Shown here: positions 47,157-55,399 of the stretch, in pieces
Position numbering within the stretch: position 1 is the first letter of the stretch
Layout of the letters: each line of letters begins with the position of its first letter
DNA from: Salirhabdus euzebyi
Lineage (GTDB): Bacteria; Bacillota; Bacilli; Bacillales; Alkalibacillaceae
DNA length: 64,000 nucleotides
Direction: 5' to 3'
Assembly (NCBI RefSeq): GCF_014207435.1
Contig: NZ_JACHGH010000014.1
Coordinates: 1-64,000 of the forward strand
The notes under the pieces: model-generated
The model's database searches: none
The model's input: the letters and a program-made list of their open reading frames with translations, nothing else
What the model was told of the DNA's origin: nothing
Program-made: the position numbers and the translations under genes

Positions 47157-47939
47157 ATGGGGAGGCCAACAGTAGGTCTAGCGCTTGGTTCTGGTGGGGC
47201 TAGAGGATTTTCCCATTTAGGCGTAATAAAAGTTTTGGAAAAAAACAATATACCGATTGACTATATAGCAGGAAGTAGTATGGGTGCATTGATTGGGGCA
47301 TTATATGGAGCTGGTCAAAAGATAGATCATTTGTATCAACTTGCAAAGGTTTTTAAAAGAAAATATTTTTTTGATGTTGGTGTCCCAAAAATGGGACTTG
47401 TCCAAGGAAACAGAATTACTGAATATGTTCGTTTGTTTACATATGGCAAGAAACTAGAAGATTTCATCATCCCTGTCGCCATAATTGCAACAGAATTAAA
47501 AACGGGTAAAAAGGTTATTTTTAAAGAAGGGGATGCTGCTGATGCTGTAAGGGCGAGCATTTCCATCCCAGGAATATTTGTGCCAAAAACTATTCAAAGT
47601 CAATTGTTAATTGATGGTGGTGTAATCGATCGAGTTCCTGTCTCTACAGTGCGTGATATGGGGGCTGACATTATTATTGCAGTAGATTGTGCGCATTATA
47701 AGCCTAATGCGGAAATACAATCAATATATGATGTCATTATTCAAAGTATTGATATTATGCAGGATGAAATCGTAAAAAAAACAGTGATGGATGCAGATAT
47801 ATTATTGCAACCGGATGTTTCCGAATATAGTTCCATGGCCTTTACTAATATTCCAGATATAATTACAGAAGGGGAAAAAGAGACAGATAGTCAAATAGAC
47901 AAAATTTTAAAGCTTGTGAATGACTGGAAGGAGAAATAA
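47157..47939 (+). CDS. ylbK: Patatin-like phospholipase YlbK
   Basis: Cytoplasmic patatin-family hydrolase (RssA/YlbK type), 260 residues. Oxyanion loop GSGGARG (11-17), nucleophile Ser41 in GSSMG (39-43), and catalytic Asp153 in DGG (153-155). Physiological substrate unknown. The ATG at 47157 has GGAAGGGG 7 bases ahead; the in-frame ATG at 47151 is too close. ylbL starts one base after its stop. Confidence 0.9.
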   Translation: MGRPTVGLALGSGGARGFSHLGVIKVLEKNNIPIDYIAGSSMGALIGALYGAGQKIDHLYQLAKVFKRKYFFDVGVPKMGLVQGNRITEYVRLFTYGKKLEDFIIPVAIIATELKTGKKVIFKEGDAADAVRASISIPGIFVPKTIQSQLLIDGGVIDRVPVSTVRDMGADIIIAVDCAHYKPNAEIQSIYDVIIQSIDIMQDEIVKKTVMDADILLQPDVSEYSSMAFTNIPDIITEGEKETDSQIDKILKLVNDWKEK

Positions 47940-47940
47940 A

Positions 47941-48969
47941 ATGAAACAACGCATAACCCAACTAATCTTTGCAACTTTAGTCCTTATAGCAATAATCTTT
48001 TTAACAACTTATAAATTGCCCTACTATATTTATCAACCAGGGAATGCGTCCCCTCTTAACCCGATGATTGACATAGAGGGGAGTCAAAATAGTAAAGGAG
48101 ATATGCATCTTGTAACGGTTAGAGGCGGTCAAGCTACACCAATCTATTATTTATGGGCCAAACTAAAGCCGTTTTATCAAATATATCCACTAGAAGAAAT
48201 AAGACCTGAAGGAATTAGTCAAGAAGAATATAACCATATTCAAATTGAATATATGGAATCATCTCAGGATCAAGCTATAGCTGTTGCTTTTAAGGCAGCA
48301 AATAAAGAAGTGCAATATGAGTTTGACGGGGTTTTTGTCTCTTATGTTGATGATGAAATGCCTGCAGCACAGGTTTTACAAGGTGGGGACGAAATTCTTT
48401 CTGTAGATGGTCAGTTAGTAGAACAAACTGAGGATTTATCTCAATATGTTGGTTCATTGGATGTAAATGAAACGGTACATTTAACCTTGCTTAGAAATGG
48501 TAGTGAGGTAGAAGTAGATGTTGGATTAGCTACATTTCCTGAAAATCCTGACAAAGTTGGGATGGGAGTAGGACTTGTAACGAAGAGAAATGTCGTTACA
48601 GAACCTGAAGTAATATTTAACAGCGGTGAAATAGGTGGACCAAGTGCCGGATTAATGTTTAGTTTAGAAATATTCGATCGTATTACTCCGGTAGATTATA
48701 CGAAGGGGTACCAAATTTGTGGAACAGGGACTATTGATGGTGATGGAATCGTTGGAAGAATCGGTGGGATTGATAAAAAAGTAGTTGCTTCTGATCAGGA
48801 TGGCTGTGATGTGTTTTTTGCACCTAATGAAGAAGGGGCTATTGAATCCAATTATAGTGTAGCTTCTCAGACTGCTAAAGAAATTGAAACAGATATGGTT
48901 GTAGTACCAATAGATACATTTGATGAGGCAGTAGATTACTTAGAAAAGCTTCAACCAAAATCAGCCTAA
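47941..48969 (+). CDS. ylbL: YlbL/DdcP Lon-like membrane protease
   Basis: Membrane-anchored serine protease. One N-terminal helix (about 8-22), a PDZ domain (about 115-195; VFVSYVDDEMPAAQVLQGGDEILSV region) and a Lon-type S16 domain with catalytic dyad Ser235 (GGPSAGL) and Lys280. In B. subtilis this protein (DdcP) degrades the division inhibitor YneA after DNA damage. The ATG at 47941 has GGAAGGAG 7 bases ahead, inside the end of ylbK, so the two genes are coupled. Confidence 0.93.
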   Translation: MKQRITQLIFATLVLIAIIFLTTYKLPYYIYQPGNASPLNPMIDIEGSQNSKGDMHLVTVRGGQATPIYYLWAKLKPFYQIYPLEEIRPEGISQEEYNHIQIEYMESSQDQAIAVAFKAANKEVQYEFDGVFVSYVDDEMPAAQVLQGGDEILSVDGQLVEQTEDLSQYVGSLDVNETVHLTLLRNGSEVEVDVGLATFPENPDKVGMGVGLVTKRNVVTEPEVIFNSGEIGGPSAGLMFSLEIFDRITPVDYTKGYQICGTGTIDGDGIVGRIGGIDKKVVASDQDGCDVFFAPNEEGAIESNYSVASQTAKEIETDMVVVPIDTFDEAVDYLEKLQPKSA

Positions 48970-48972
48970 AAG

Positions 48973-49012
48973 AAAACCCCTGCATCTGTATGGACCAGAT
49001 GGCAGGGGTTTT
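48973..49012 (+). terminator. Terminator after ylbL
   Basis: Outer stem AAAACCCCTGC (48973-48983) / GCAGGGGTTTT (49002-49012) with an inner CATCTG/CAGATG helix. Confidence 0.92.
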
Positions 49013-49043
49013 GACTTTAATTAAGGTTCTTTTCGAAAAGATT

Positions 49044-49490
49044 ATTTGTTTCGCATTTGATAGAAAATGAGACTTAACTTTTACAGGAATTGCTCTTTGA
49101 AGCAGCTGGGTGCTAAACGGCCGCTCCGGCAGAATACTTCGCGCACCTTAGGGCACGGCCTCAGCCTCCTCGCGGAAAAGCACCGCTGGCGGGGTCTTCA
49201 GACACGTGCTGTCCCGCTGGAGTCTTCGTATTCGGCCTACGCTAGTAGTAATTTTCTGATTCAAGATTAGTGATAATCATAAAGCCATCTATGAGAGTGC
49301 TGTATTTGGCTATATTTCGACTCTGTCCCAATCATTAGTACTTTGAATTAAAACAAGTCATGAAGCACATTTTGAGCGAAGGAATACACGTGGACTCCAG
49401 CGCGAGCCGGCTGAAAGCGTAGTGTATTTCCGTAGCGGTAGGAATTACACATATTAAGTTACGTCGCAGTTTAAATAAATAACGCAACAA
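49044..49490. repeat. Interspersed inverted-repeat element, long form (copy 2)
   Basis: The left arm (49059-49150) and right arm (49405-49474) are imperfect inverted repeats of each other and match the arms of the element at 63364-63570. The 250-base interior is absent from that copy. It carries a second, inner inverted pair (49215-49233 with 49382-49402) and a GC-rich palindromic stretch (49141-49215). No coding capacity is credible. It fills the gap between converging ylbL and tmcAL. Confidence 0.85.
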
Positions 49491-49508
49491 AGCTTTTAAC
49501 ATGCATGC

Positions 49509-50723
49509 TTAATTTAAAATGATAGGTGCTTCTATATCTCTGTTTTTTACTCGGGCTCTTTTTTTTGCTTCAACAGCAAGGTAATAACTATGGTTTGCTC
49601 TTTCTTCTATCGTCAAATAAGGATGATCAAATTGTTGCAGCTTTGATACGAGAGGGATATCCAAATTCTTTTTTCTCTCATTTATGTACTGACGACCTTT
49701 TTCATTCATTCCAAGTATCCTTATATAAGGAATGGACTTTAACATATGAATAGATTCCATTTCTAACTTAGTTGTCATCGTTAGTAAGTGAACAAACATC
49801 CGCTGAAGCCTTGTCCACGTATATCTTTTCGTTTTTAAAAGTTCCATCCAATGCTGAAAGGACTCTGCATGATTTACCGTTTTCTTTAAACGGTATTCCA
49901 ATCCTTCTTCCATTCCATGAATAGTTCGAAGGGTTTCTAAATCTAACGTCCAAACAGTATGCTGTAACAAAGTGAAATAATGCTCCCAATGATGTAGCAC
50001 ACTCGTTTTTTCGAGGTATGTAAGAAAAGCATGATAAGTTGATAAAGGAATGGCGCTTTTCGCTTTTTCACTAAGATTTTTTGAAGAAATGATTTCTCTG
50101 CGTATACTTGTTGCACTTGCAATTTGATTTTCAATTTCTTCATCATGGTATTGACTTTTTGTTCGTTGAATAGTCTCAGGCTTGAGGGAAGTTTTTAAAT
50201 CAAAAATAGATTTTACGTAACTAAACCCTAAAATATTGTTTGGTTGTGAAAGGTTTAGTTCATTTGTCGTTAAATTAATTTGTTCATAAGCTCTACGGCT
50301 AGCTTCTGGAAACGATAGGCCTTCTTTAAGCCCTATTTGTAACTGATAAGTAAAATTACCTTCATTCTGCTTAAAGTGGCTGTAAGCGTTATGAAACGGA
50401 GTTATGTCGCCCTGTTCACTCCCGAAGCAAACGGTATCGACTTGAAGAGCATCTAAGGTTAAAATGGCACCCTTTGCAAACAAATCAGCATGTTGGACAG
50501 CGAAAACATAGGGTAATTCCACGACTAAATCAACGCCAGTTTGAAGAGCCGCTTCTGCTCGATGCCATTTGTCTAAAATAGCAGGTTCTCCTCTTTGCAA
50601 AAAATTACCACTCATAACAGCTACCACACAGTCTGCGTTTGTTTTCTTTTTGGATGACTCCAGATGATATACATGTCCATTATGAAATGGATTATATTCC
50701 ACAATAAGCCCACAAGCTTTCAT
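49509..50723 (-). CDS. tmcAL: tRNA(Met) cytidine acetate ligase
   Basis: A 404-residue cytoplasmic enzyme (formerly YlbM) that acetylates the wobble cytidine of elongator tRNA-Met using acetate and ATP. The nucleotidyltransferase motif VEYNPFHNGHVYHL is at about 9-22 (HxGH-type, FHNGH), with MSGNFLQRGEPAILDKW and the FGSEQGDI region following. AAGGAG precedes the ATG. Convergent with ylbL across the repeat; divergent from ylbN, as in B. subtilis. Confidence 0.93.
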   Translation of the reverse strand: MKACGLIVEYNPFHNGHVYHLESSKKKTNADCVVAVMSGNFLQRGEPAILDKWHRAEAALQTGVDLVVELPYVFAVQHADLFAKGAILTLDALQVDTVCFGSEQGDITPFHNAYSHFKQNEGNFTYQLQIGLKEGLSFPEASRRAYEQINLTTNELNLSQPNNILGFSYVKSIFDLKTSLKPETIQRTKSQYHDEEIENQIASATSIRREIISSKNLSEKAKSAIPLSTYHAFLTYLEKTSVLHHWEHYFTLLQHTVWTLDLETLRTIHGMEEGLEYRLKKTVNHAESFQHWMELLKTKRYTWTRLQRMFVHLLTMTTKLEMESIHMLKSIPYIRILGMNEKGRQYINERKKNLDIPLVSKLQQFDHPYLTIEERANHSYYLAVEAKKRARVKNRDIEAPIILN

Positions 50724-50914
50724 CTATAGCACTCCTTATAAGTTTCCTTTTATTAGTAATTCAGAAGGAATAGGAGCAAAAAGTCAAGCTTATCCTCCTT
50801 TCTTTCTTTTCATTGACGTCTTTTTTTGTTAAAGTTACTAGAGCGGTTAATCTTTGAATTGTTCGTATGCTTCTCTACGTTTTATGGATAGGATTAGACT
50901 GTTAAGAAAAAATA

Positions 50915-50943
50915 TTGACAAAACCTTTTTTTCCTTTTAAAAT
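50915..50943 (+). promoter_or_regulatory. Sigma-A promoter of ylbN-rpmF
   Basis: Perfect TTGACA (50915-50920), 17-base spacer and TAAAAT (50938-50943, 5 of 6). The start would lie about 20 bases before the ylbN ATG. One of the strongest promoters in the window. Confidence 0.85.
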
Positions 50944-50969
50944 AACTTTTGTTGCCCTGAGGTGATAGG

Positions 50970-51485
50970 ATGAAATTTTCTCTTCAGAAAATACGAACGA
51001 AAGCACCATTTCAATTTGAAGAAGATGTGGATGTATCGGAGTTGGAAACGTTAAATAATGATATTCGCCGGATCCCACCAGTTAAGGTGCAAGGCGAGGT
51101 GACCATGCGTGGTCAAACGATTACGTTTCAGTTTTCTATTTCCGGTATAATGGTGTTACCATGTGCCAGAACATTGGTAGATGTGGAGTACCCTTTTACA
51201 ATTGATTCCATTGAAGTGTTTTCGACTTCTCAACATCATCAAGAGGACGAAAACGAAATTCATGAAATTCATGGAGAAGTTCTTGACTTAATGCCTTATA
51301 TTAAGGAAAATATTTTATTAGAAGTCCCTTTGCAAGTTTTTGCTAGTAATGAAAGCTTGAGTGAAAACAATTTAGATGAAGGTCAAGGATGGCAATTTCT
51401 TGATGAAAATAAGGAAACAGAGCAAAAAGTAGATCCAAGACTTGCAAAGTTGAGTCAGTTTTTTGATGAAAAGAAGGATGACTAG
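50970..51485 (+). CDS. ylbN: DUF177 (YceD) family protein YlbN
   Basis: A 171-residue acidic protein of the DUF177/YceD family, which is almost always next to rpmF and is linked to 23S rRNA accumulation and ribosome assembly. PPVKVQGEVTMRGQTITFQFSISG and VLPCARTLVDVEYPF are family stretches. GAGGTGA precedes the ATG. It is 40 bases from rpmF and shares its promoter. Confidence 0.92.
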   Translation: MKFSLQKIRTKAPFQFEEDVDVSELETLNNDIRRIPPVKVQGEVTMRGQTITFQFSISGIMVLPCARTLVDVEYPFTIDSIEVFSTSQHHQEDENEIHEIHGEVLDLMPYIKENILLEVPLQVFASNESLSENNLDEGQGWQFLDENKETEQKVDPRLAKLSQFFDEKKDD

Positions 51486-51525
51486 GATTGATTTTTGCTT
51501 TCTCGTCTTGAAGGAGGTGTAACAC

Positions 51526-51699
51526 ATGGCTGTACCAGCTAGAAGAACTTCTAAAAAAGTTAAGCGTCAACGCCGTACTCATAAAAAACTTCATGTACCT
51601 GGCATGGTTGAATGTCCAAATTGCGGAGAGTACAAGAAGACTCACCACGTATGTAAAGCATGTGGTCATTACGACGGAAAACAAGTTGTTGAAAAATAA
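51526..51699 (+). CDS. rpmF: Ribosomal protein L32
   Basis: A 57-residue protein of the large ribosomal subunit. [20 protein letters not shown] is the classic basic N-terminus. The zinc-binding Cys set is complete (Cys30, Cys33, Cys43, Cys46), making this the C+ (zinc) paralogue. GGAGGTG lies 7 bases before the ATG. About 100 bases of structured sequence separate its stop from the terminator. Confidence 0.97.
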   Translation: MAVPARRTSKKVKRQRRTHKKLHVPGMVECPNCGEYKKTHHVCKACGHYDGKQVVEK

Positions 51700-51722
51700 A
51701 ACATCTTGGCTAGTGTCAGAAA

Positions 51723-51800
51723 GTTAGCCTTATGTAAACATAAATGGTGAATGGACGTTTGCTTGCAGCGTTTATTCACTTGAACGTCATATAAGGTAAC
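51723..51800 (+). other. Structured 3' region of rpmF mRNA
   Basis: An outer stem pairs GTTAGCCTTAT (51723-51733, one bulged G) with ATAAGGTAAC (51791-51800). An inner 11-bp stem pairs GTGAATGGACG (51747-51757) with CGTTTATTCAC (51769-51779) through two G-U pairs. A small TTATG/CATAA hairpin (51730-51743) competes with the outer stem. The terminator follows four bases later. It resembles a folded non-coding element but matches no family I know. Confidence 0.45.
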
Positions 51801-51803
51801 AAC

Positions 51804-51836
51804 AAAAGGATGTCTCATAATGAGGCATCTTTTTTT
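51804..51836 (+). terminator. Terminator of ylbN-rpmF
   Basis: Stem AAAAGGATGTCTCAT pairs with ATGAGGCATCTTTT (one mismatch and one G-U), followed by T residues. Confidence 0.88.
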
Positions 51837-51845
51837 GGTGGAAGC

Positions 51846-51916
51846 TTTTGTGTGAATGAAGCAAATAATTGTGAGGATTGCTTTCGTTTTTGTGTGAAGG
51901 TAGAGATTAATTGTGA
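51846..51916 (+). repeat. Two imperfect tandem repeats of about 41 bases
   Basis: TTTTGTGTGAA occurs at 51846 and 51887, and ATTGTGA at 51868 and 51910, in the same order and spacing. The region between rpmF and the hydratase gene (51841-52065) otherwise holds no gene. The purpose is unknown; a duplicated regulatory site or simple slippage are both possible. Confidence 0.4.
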
Positions 51917-52065
51917 TAAAGTCAATAATAATTGAGGATTTAGTGTAATATTGCACGTTTTGAGTCCAACAATCCAACTATTTTAGCGTTACACTTTCTA
52001 TCTTTTTTTAAAAACAGTAAACCTTATAGAAAATACTATTTCCTATTAAAGAAAAGAGGGAGAAC

Positions 52066-52833
52066 TTGTATAAAACTATTTTATATGACTGGAATGAGAA
52101 AGACGGTTACATAACAATCACTTTAAATCGACCAGAAAAACGAAATGCTGTTTCAGGGTTGATGTGTGAGGAACTTGATGAGGCATTGGAAAAAGCAAAA
52201 AAAGAAGATTTGAAATTTCTTATTCTTACTGGTGCTGGGGAGAAGGCTTTTTGTTCTGGTGGAGATTTAGAATTTTTTCATGCTGATTTAGATGGGGATG
52301 AAGCTGCAGAAAGATTAGGGAAAATGAAGGATCTTTTATATAAGATAGCGACATTTCCTGTTCCAACGATTTGCATGTTAAATAGGGATGCAAGGGGCGG
52401 TGGGTGTGAACTTGCTTCCGCTTGCGATTTTCGTTTTGCTGATGAAGATTCTTCTCATGGGTTTGTGCAAGGAAAATTAGGCATTTTACCAGGATGGGGA
52501 GGGGGAACACTTCTATACCATCGTATGGATACAGCAAAAGCATATTACTGGCTGACTACATCAGTTATTCATCATGCTTCTACTTTAAAAGATTGGGGCT
52601 GGATCCAGCAAACCTATAAGAGAGATAATCCTAGTAGCATAGATGAGCTATTTTCACCGTTTGTGGAGAAAAACGGTAATCAAATGCGTATTTTAAAAAG
52701 CCAGTGGCTCAAATCTTTTATAAATATAAAAGCAAAAATGGAAGAAGAGTTAATGCAATGTATGGAACTATGGGGATCCAAAGCGCATAAAGAAGCAGTA
52801 AACAGTTTTCTCAAAAAGCAAGGAAAAAAATAG
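52066..52833 (+). CDS. Enoyl-CoA hydratase/isomerase family protein
   Basis: A crotonase-fold protein of 255 residues. N-terminal ITITLNRPEKRNAVSGLMCEEL, CoA and oxyanion loop GEKAFCSGGDLEFFHAD, and ARGGGCELASACDFRFADEDSSHGFVQGKLGILPGWGGG. Conserved Glu/Asp positions of hydratases appear partly present, so it could be a hydratase, isomerase or 3-hydroxyisobutyryl-CoA hydrolase; substrate unknown. It starts at TTG with AGAGGGAG rather close (about 5 bases); no better start exists downstream. The gene is not at this place in B. subtilis. Confidence 0.85.
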   Translation: MYKTILYDWNEKDGYITITLNRPEKRNAVSGLMCEELDEALEKAKKEDLKFLILTGAGEKAFCSGGDLEFFHADLDGDEAAERLGKMKDLLYKIATFPVPTICMLNRDARGGGCELASACDFRFADEDSSHGFVQGKLGILPGWGGGTLLYHRMDTAKAYYWLTTSVIHHASTLKDWGWIQQTYKRDNPSSIDELFSPFVEKNGNQMRILKSQWLKSFINIKAKMEEELMQCMELWGSKAHKEAVNSFLKKQGKK

Positions 52834-52888
52834 TCTATCACTCCTGTTTCTTGCATAGATTCATAGTAAAAGAAATAGGAGGGATAGA

Positions 52889-53383
52889 ATGGTCCATAAC
52901 AGACAGGATGCCTGGACAGACGAAGAAGATGTTCTTCTAGCGGAAATTGTCCTTCGATTTATAAGAGAAGGGAAAACACAATTGGAAGCTTTTGAAGAAG
53001 TAGCAAAGCAATTGTCTCGTACACCCGCAGCTTGTGGGTTTCGGTGGAATGCTACGGTAAGAAAACAGTATGACAAAGCAATTCAAATGGCAAAAGAGGC
53101 AAGACGGAAAAAGGATAAACCAAAAGTGAAAACGGAGAATGTTAGTAATACCCATCAACCATTCGAATTTGATGAAGCTATTGAGCTTCTTAAGAAAATA
53201 AAAGAAACGTATGAAACTAGTGCAGTCTCCTATGACATGGTAGATGAACGGATAAAACAAATCTCCCAAGAAAATGAAATATTAAAGAAAAAGATTGAGC
53301 GTTATGAAAATGCACTAGAAGAAATTGTGAATCTTTGGAAGGGCGCAGATGCAGATCTTCTGAAATCAAAAAAACAAGGCTGA
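52889..53383 (+). CDS. gerR: RsfA/GerR-family sporulation regulator
   Basis: A 164-residue DNA-binding protein. A Myb/SANT-like helix-turn-helix (about 5-60; [37 protein letters not shown]), a basic linker and a C-terminal coiled coil (about 118-155). Position between rpmF and ylbP corresponds to ylbO (gerR), a sigma-E-dependent mother-cell regulator in B. subtilis; RsfA is the close alternative. AGGAGGG precedes the ATG. Its final codons form half of the shared terminator. Confidence 0.88.
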   Translation: MVHNRQDAWTDEEDVLLAEIVLRFIREGKTQLEAFEEVAKQLSRTPAACGFRWNATVRKQYDKAIQMAKEARRKKDKPKVKTENVSNTHQPFEFDEAIELLKKIKETYETSAVSYDMVDERIKQISQENEILKKKIERYENALEEIVNLWKGADADLLKSKKQG

Positions 53384-53407
53384 AGCACGTGTTCAGCCTT
53401 GTTTTTT
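53368..53407. terminator. Bidirectional terminator inside the ends of gerR and ylbP
   Basis: A 16-bp perfect stem (AAAAAACAAGGCTGAA with its complement). Both convergent stop codons lie within it, and both proteins end with the same residues, KSKKQG, because each reads one strand of the palindrome. Confidence 0.95.
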
Positions 53408-53887
53408 TGATTTTGTATTTTGTTCTTCTACGCCTTCTGGTAGCCAGATTAAAGGGTTTTCCCCTAAGTCTCTTTCCATATCATAATGAACCTTTTGGAA
53501 ACCCATTTTTTCCCAGAATCCATGAGAATTAATTCTTGGATTTGTTTTGATTGGTAAGCTATATTCCTTCGCAAAATCAACTAGTTTCTTACCAAATCCT
53601 TTACCACGATAATCATACATGACTTCTAGCTTCCATAATTCTAAGTAATCTTGAGGTGGTTCAAAATATTGGTCGTACTTTTTACTTACACGATACAAGC
53701 TCATTCTAGCAACGAGTGAACTTCCATAATAAATCCCGTAAAATGGGGATTCGCTATCATTTTCAATCATATTACTTTGTAAGTCCTCTAACATTGATAA
53801 TTCTTGAACTCCATATTCTTTAAAACGTTTAAATTCCTCTAATGTTTTATAGTTAATTAAGAGGCGTTCGACAGATATATTTTCCAT
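53393..53887 (-). CDS. ylbP: GNAT acetyltransferase YlbP
   Basis: A 164-residue N-acetyltransferase; ERLLINYKTLEEFKRFKEYG, SPFYGIYYGSSLVARMSLY and the acetyl-CoA loop VMYDYRGKGFGKKLVDFA match YlbP of B. subtilis closely. Substrate unknown. GAGGGGG precedes the ATG. Convergent with gerR, overlapping its terminator. Confidence 0.93.
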   Translation of the reverse strand: MENISVERLLINYKTLEEFKRFKEYGVQELSMLEDLQSNMIENDSESPFYGIYYGSSLVARMSLYRVSKKYDQYFEPPQDYLELWKLEVMYDYRGKGFGKKLVDFAKEYSLPIKTNPRINSHGFWEKMGFQKVHYDMERDLGENPLIWLPEGVEEQNTKSKKQG

Positions 53888-54056
53888 AATTAATCCCCCT
53901 CATTCCATTACTACACAATTCCATTATAATATAAAAAATAGGTAAACAAAATGAATAATAATTCAAATTTTTCGAAAATATATTATTTTCTACCGAATGT
54001 AGGAAGAAATTTGATAAAATTAGCAAATAGACTTTTTATAAAGGTGAGTGTAAATC

Positions 54057-54935
54057 TTGAATATAGCAATCATTGGGGCTGGATCAACAGGATTGCTCCT
54101 AGCAGCGCATTTATCCAATAAACATCAAATAACTTGTTATGTACGTCGACCAGAACAACAAAAGGAAATTTCACAGAGAAGTATTCATTTATATCCTGAA
54201 AATGAGCGATATTCAGTTCACGCTGAATTAATAGACCGTATTGACGTGCATGACCTTTATATAATATGTGTTAAACAACCGAACTTATCCGATATTATCA
54301 AAACAATTTATAAAAATGTCCCGATTGATAAGCCTTTGTTATTTTTGCAAAATGGAATGGACCATATAGCAAAGCTACATGATGTTAAAAATCCAATTTT
54401 AATTGGAGTTTTAGATCATGGTGCTAATCGTGTAAACGACTATACAGTTGAACATACTGGCAAAGGCTCTATTCGAATTGGTGCAAAGAATAAAGAGGAT
54501 AAAAAATTAGAATCTCTAATAAAATCGTTGCACAGTAATACATTTCCTGTTTTTTGGGAGAACGATTGGTTGCGTATGGTGAAGAAAAAGTTGTGTGTAA
54601 ATGCTGTTATTAATCCTCTTACAGCACTGTTTAATGTAGTGAATGGGGAAATAGTAGCAAATGACAACATTCGTTTCTTAGCATCTAAACTATGTAAGGA
54701 AGCTTGTGAGGTACTACAATTAGATGAGGAAGAAATGTGGGTCTATATAACTGAAGTTGCACAAAAAACAAAAACAAATATATCATCTATGCGTAAGGAC
54801 GTAATCCATCATGCTAAAACAGAAATAGATGCTATATCAGGTTATTTAGTTAAAGTATCACAAAAGGAAATACCCTATACAAACTTTGTTTATTACGCGA
54901 TAAAATCGCTTCAAACAGAAAGAGAGGACTACTAG
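54057..54935 (+). CDS. panE: 2-dehydropantoate 2-reductase
   Basis: NADPH-dependent ketopantoate reductase of the pantothenate/CoA pathway. N-terminal Rossmann motif GAGSTG (7-12), CVKQPNL (nicotinamide region) and the catalytic-domain KKKLCVNAVINPLTALF with the catalytic Lys. TTG start with AAGGTGAG upstream. Equivalent to ylbQ. The next gene begins inside its stop codon. Confidence 0.9.
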   Translation: MNIAIIGAGSTGLLLAAHLSNKHQITCYVRRPEQQKEISQRSIHLYPENERYSVHAELIDRIDVHDLYIICVKQPNLSDIIKTIYKNVPIDKPLLFLQNGMDHIAKLHDVKNPILIGVLDHGANRVNDYTVEHTGKGSIRIGAKNKEDKKLESLIKSLHSNTFPVFWENDWLRMVKKKLCVNAVINPLTALFNVVNGEIVANDNIRFLASKLCKEACEVLQLDEEEMWVYITEVAQKTKTNISSMRKDVIHHAKTEIDAISGYLVKVSQKEIPYTNFVYYAIKSLQTEREDY

Positions 54936-55315
54936 TGATTGACTTTATGACATATATAATTGCCCTCTTTATTACAATACCTATCTTATCTTTTTTTATT
55001 ATCTTTTTTGTGATGCTAAAACTAACACAGCAAAAGTCCAAAGCGGTTAGACGTGCTGCGGATATGACGACCATTTTACTTTTAATAGCAGTAGCAACAG
55101 CTCTAAGAATAACGTTTGGGACCTTTATTTTACCTTGGCTAATCATTTTTCTCATTTTGATGTTCGGAACTATTTTATATTTTCAATGGAAAACCCAAGA
55201 GGAAGTATTGTTTTTAAAAGCCTTTAAAAGCTTTTGGAGAGTTTCTTTTTTACTATTTACTTGTGTTTATTTTGTTACGGTCTTTTATGGGATTCTCATT
55301 CGAATTATCGCATGA
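54935..55315 (+). CDS. DUF3397 membrane protein
   Basis: A 126-residue protein with four hydrophobic helices (about 3-29, 46-62, 64-84 and 96-122); topology and the place between panE and bshC match DUF3397 proteins of Bacillaceae. Function unknown. The GTG start overlaps the panE stop (TAGTG), with AGAGAGGA just upstream, so translation is coupled. Confidence 0.75.
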   Translation: MIDFMTYIIALFITIPILSFFIIFFVMLKLTQQKSKAVRRAADMTTILLLIAVATALRITFGTFILPWLIIFLILMFGTILYFQWKTQEEVLFLKAFKSFWRVSFLLFTCVYFVTVFYGILIRIIA

Positions 55316-55399
55316 TAAAACATATTAGGTGAAAGATAGAGAAGGATTAAGGTACAATGACGACATACATAGCTTAGGAAGTAAAAAGGAGAAGGTTAT

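Noticed and set aside
49067-49270. A 67-codon open frame inside the long repeat
   Set aside because: Built from the inverted-repeat arm and its GC-rich interior; no ribosome site, and the frame is not kept in the other copies.
50391-50404. cre-like TGTAAGCGTTATGA
   Set aside because: One mismatch to consensus but deep inside tmcAL coding sequence; no reason to think it is used.
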